From the NCBI GenBank assembly GCA_001871815.1, contig MNVP01000085.1, positions 1 through 35,115 of the forward strand: a DNA stretch of 35,115 bases. The letters are read 5' to 3'. The first letter of the stretch is position 1. Every line of letters starts with the position of its first letter. The notes beneath the pieces were generated by a model, which did no database searches, was not told the origin of the DNA, and saw only the letters and a list, made by a program, of their open reading frames with translations. Position numbers and translations under genes: made by a program. Below, piece by piece: positions 33,253-35,115 of the stretch. Source of the DNA: Candidatus Omnitrophica bacterium CG1_02_40_15. GTDB lineage: Bacteria > Omnitrophota > Gorgyraeia > Gorgyraeales > Gorgyraeaceae.

Positions 33253-33479
33253 TAACCTGTTCTTTTCTTCAGATATGCCTCAAAACTAATAGCATTGTCT
33301 TCCTGGGAATGTAGATCCTTAAAATCAAGCAAGTCCTCCTTAAGCTCTTCTTTTTCCAATTTCTCGCGCAATGCCTTTTCTACAAAAAAACCCTGCTTCA
33401 AGCCATGCCCTATACAATATTCTTTCACTTTATTTATAAGGCGAGGATCTACTTTTACTGCATAAGATATCTTATTCAT
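33252..33479 (-). CDS. Putative antitoxin partner
   Basis: Small charged protein immediately upstream of and abutting the RelE-like gene; start refined to MNKISYAVKVDPRLINKVK. Confidence 0.7.
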   Translation of the reverse strand: MNKISYAVKVDPRLINKVKEYCIGHGLKQGFFVEKALREKLEKEELKEDLLDFKDLHSQEDNAISFEAYLKKRTG

Positions 33480-33637
33480 ATTCTTATCCCTCCTTTTAAA
33501 ATATATCACATCCTATTATTCATGTCAAGAAATAAGTTTAAAAAAGTAAACTTTTGTTTTAACCGCGTAGGTCGAGAATAGGATTTAGCATTGTTTTACT
33601 CTGCATGGGCACTGTTTGGGCACTAGAATAATGGGCT

Positions 33638-33670
33638 TCTAACCTGGCAAATCTAACCAGGTTAGAAGTG
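33638..33670. repeat. 12-bp-stem hairpin between the TA pair and the PTP-like ORF
   Basis: cttctaacctgg-caaatctaa-ccaggttagaag. Confidence 0.8.
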
Positions 33671-33683
33671 AAAGAAAAGGCTA

Positions 33684-34196
33684 TTATATTTGGGTTCCAG
33701 TCTTCCTTTTGGTTCTGCGAGTATCATCTATGGGATGAGTATTTTGTATTTTTAAGACACATTCTGAAATAATAAGATAGAGAATCTGGTATGCATGTTC
33801 AGTAACCCTATTTTCAAATCTAACATATGCTTCGCGGCCTACGCCATCTGTATTTAAATTTTGGCCTTGCACAACCATCCTGACTTTCTGTCTGCCGCTA
33901 TGGTCAAAAGGGAATTTATCCTGAACTGTTTTCATCTGGCCTTCTGTCATTGTTAGGATCAGGTCTGCTATTGGAATGCCCTCAGGAATCTCGTTAGGAA
34001 TATGCCCTGGTATAGATACATTAACATAATCGCTGGTTGAATCCAGCCCATAACTTTCAATTTCAAAATATGATCGTAAATCTTTTGGAATATACTCTTT
34101 AATAACAGCTGCAACAATAGGGCTTCTTTCTCTATTCTCATTGCATATAACCCAGATTGTAAAAAATGGTTCTTTAAGCCTGCTTCTGGAAATCAA
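33684..34196 (-). CDS. Low-molecular-weight protein tyrosine phosphatase-like domain, possibly truncated at the N-terminus
   Basis: P-loop-like C-x5-R-S in 'WVICNENRERSPIVAAVIKEYI'; 'ADLILTMTEGQMKTVQDKFP' resembles LMW-PTP. Confidence 0.65.
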   Translation of the reverse strand: MISRSRLKEPFFTIWVICNENRERSPIVAAVIKEYIPKDLRSYFEIESYGLDSTSDYVNVSIPGHIPNEIPEGIPIADLILTMTEGQMKTVQDKFPFDHSGRQKVRMVVQGQNLNTDGVGREAYVRFENRVTEHAYQILYLIISECVLKIQNTHPIDDTRRTKRKTGTQI

Positions 34197-34323
34197 TGTC
34201 CTAAGCTGTGAAAATTTCTCTTCTAATGCTAACGCGGAAAATCTGCGATAATGTCATAAAAGGATAAAAGGAGTTGTGTTGAAATCCTCCCTCGTTTAGA
34301 ATAGAAAGGAAGGGGGAAATAAA

Positions 34324-34665
34324 ATGGAAGGATTAGGCACAATAGATAATAATAGTATTGGGAGGCGGCGAAAAAAATTAACCGCCATGGAAAAATTCCA
34401 GCTATATCAGGAGACAAGCGCCAAGGATGCCCCTATCGGCGAAATACTGCGCAGGCATGGGCTTTATTCTTCAGAGCTTACCAAGATACGTAAACAGGTG
34501 GAAGAAGGCGCCCTTAAAGAGCTTGGGCGGAGAAGATACTCCAGGAAGCCTGAAACAGTATCGTATGAAGAGTATGCGAGGTTAAAAACAGAACTGTCCA
34601 ATAAAGAAAAAGCCCTTGCTCAGATGGGCGAGGAGTATCTTATTTTAAAAAAAAAGACGGATTAG
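34324..34665 (+). CDS. IS3-type transposase OrfA (HTH)
   Basis: 'TAMEKFQLYQETSAKDAPIGEILRRHGLYSSELTKIRKQVEEGALKEL' HTH followed by a coiled coil; overlapping orfB in the -1 frame. Confidence 0.8.
   Translation: MEGLGTIDNNSIGRRRKKLTAMEKFQLYQETSAKDAPIGEILRRHGLYSSELTKIRKQVEEGALKELGRRRYSRKPETVSYEEYARLKTELSNKEKALAQMGEEYLILKKKTD
34650..34656 (+). promoter_or_regulatory. A_AAA_AAG slippery heptamer for -1 frameshifting (OrfA to OrfAB)
   Basis: Frame-0 codons AAA (34651-34653) and AAG (34654-34656) preceded by A; SD-like AGGAG at 34631-34635, 14 nt upstream. Confidence 0.75.
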
Positions 34666-35115
34666 GCTTAAGAGGCGAGTTATCGTATAAAAAGATAACC
34701 GAATCCGCACAGAACGAGCTAATCAACATGATGAAGAGCTTGAAAGAATTAACAATACAAAAAGGATGCGAGGTCTTAAGGCTTAAGGTAAGGCGCTATT
34801 ACCGCTGGTGTAACAAAAAGCCTGTTATGAAGAAAATAGCATGGAACAAGATAACCCCGGATGAAGAAGACGCTATTCTTAAAGCCGCCAAAGACGAATC
34901 CCTGTCTGATTTTAGGGCGGCTGAGCTTATGGTATACGGCCATGAGAGTAAGGAGTTTTACTCTAGCGTCTCAACTATCCAGCGAGTATTAAAAAGAAAT
35001 GAACTACAGGCTCCTTACGATATACCCAGAAGAAAACGCCCTAAAAAGCCTGATATCAGGCATCTCATGAGTGAGCCCAAGAGAATCTTCAGCTATGACG
35101 CAACAGACTTTTACC
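34653..35115 (+). CDS. IS3-type transposase OrfB, 5' part (runs off the right edge)
   Basis: -1 frame open to window end: ...KKDGLGLRGELSYKKITESAQNELINMMKSLKEL...RRYYRWCNKKPV...SVSTIQRVLKRNELQAPYDIPRRKRPKKPDIRHLMSEPKRIFSYDATDFY; 'YDATDFY' is a plausible first catalytic Asp of the DDE domain. Confidence 0.78.

Overview
The window is a dense, almost entirely minus-strand housekeeping region from a bacterium with a Lol/Mla-type outer envelope. An Omnitrophota-like candidate-phylum genome is my guess only. The genes are greA, alr, tsaB, tsaE, thiL, mtnA, a DUF362/ferredoxin protein, a CPBP protease, tatD, nifS/iscS-like, metG, ricT-like PSP1, holB, tmk, cysS, ispF, ispD, a PIN/TRAM protein, mlaD, mlaF, ruvB, ruvA, ruvC, mlaE, an AsmA/TamB-like exported protein, clpC, mcsB, mcsA, ilvE, lolD, lolC/E, lysS, a RelE/ParE-type TA pair and an LMW-PTP-like ORF. 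It is bounded by a truncated IS30-type transposase (left) and an IS3-type orfA/orfB with a canonical A_AAA_AAG -1 frameshift site (right). The genes are ordinary. The unusual signal is the repeat content: many intergenic gaps, and at least four genes internally (tsaB twice, mtnA, lolD, cysS), carry small palindromic or heptamer-periodic elements. I distinguish: (i) sequence-unrelated arrays that all have a 7-bp period (TAGCGNN, AAGCNNN, CGTCGTT, GGTTTAA); the intergenic TAGCG type forms inverted arms that present TAG in all three frames and supply the stop codons of tsaB, ispD, ruvB and ruvA; (ii) a ~165-210 bp three-hairpin element in three copies, two of which are nearly identical over ~129 bp yet have completely different, self-complementary third-hairpin stems; (iii) a 72-116 bp TTCTCGACT...AGTCGAGAA element in four copies with modular halves, one in frame inside mtnA; (iv) an ACGCGGAA-type element with compensatory stem changes; (v) hairpins with a conserved loop-like motif (GAGYGAARCGA or TTCGAC/GCTCA) on freely varying stems. 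The shared theme of conserved loops or frames with exchangeable complementary stems is the best candidate for something undescribed. No CRISPR, rRNA or tRNA was recognised.
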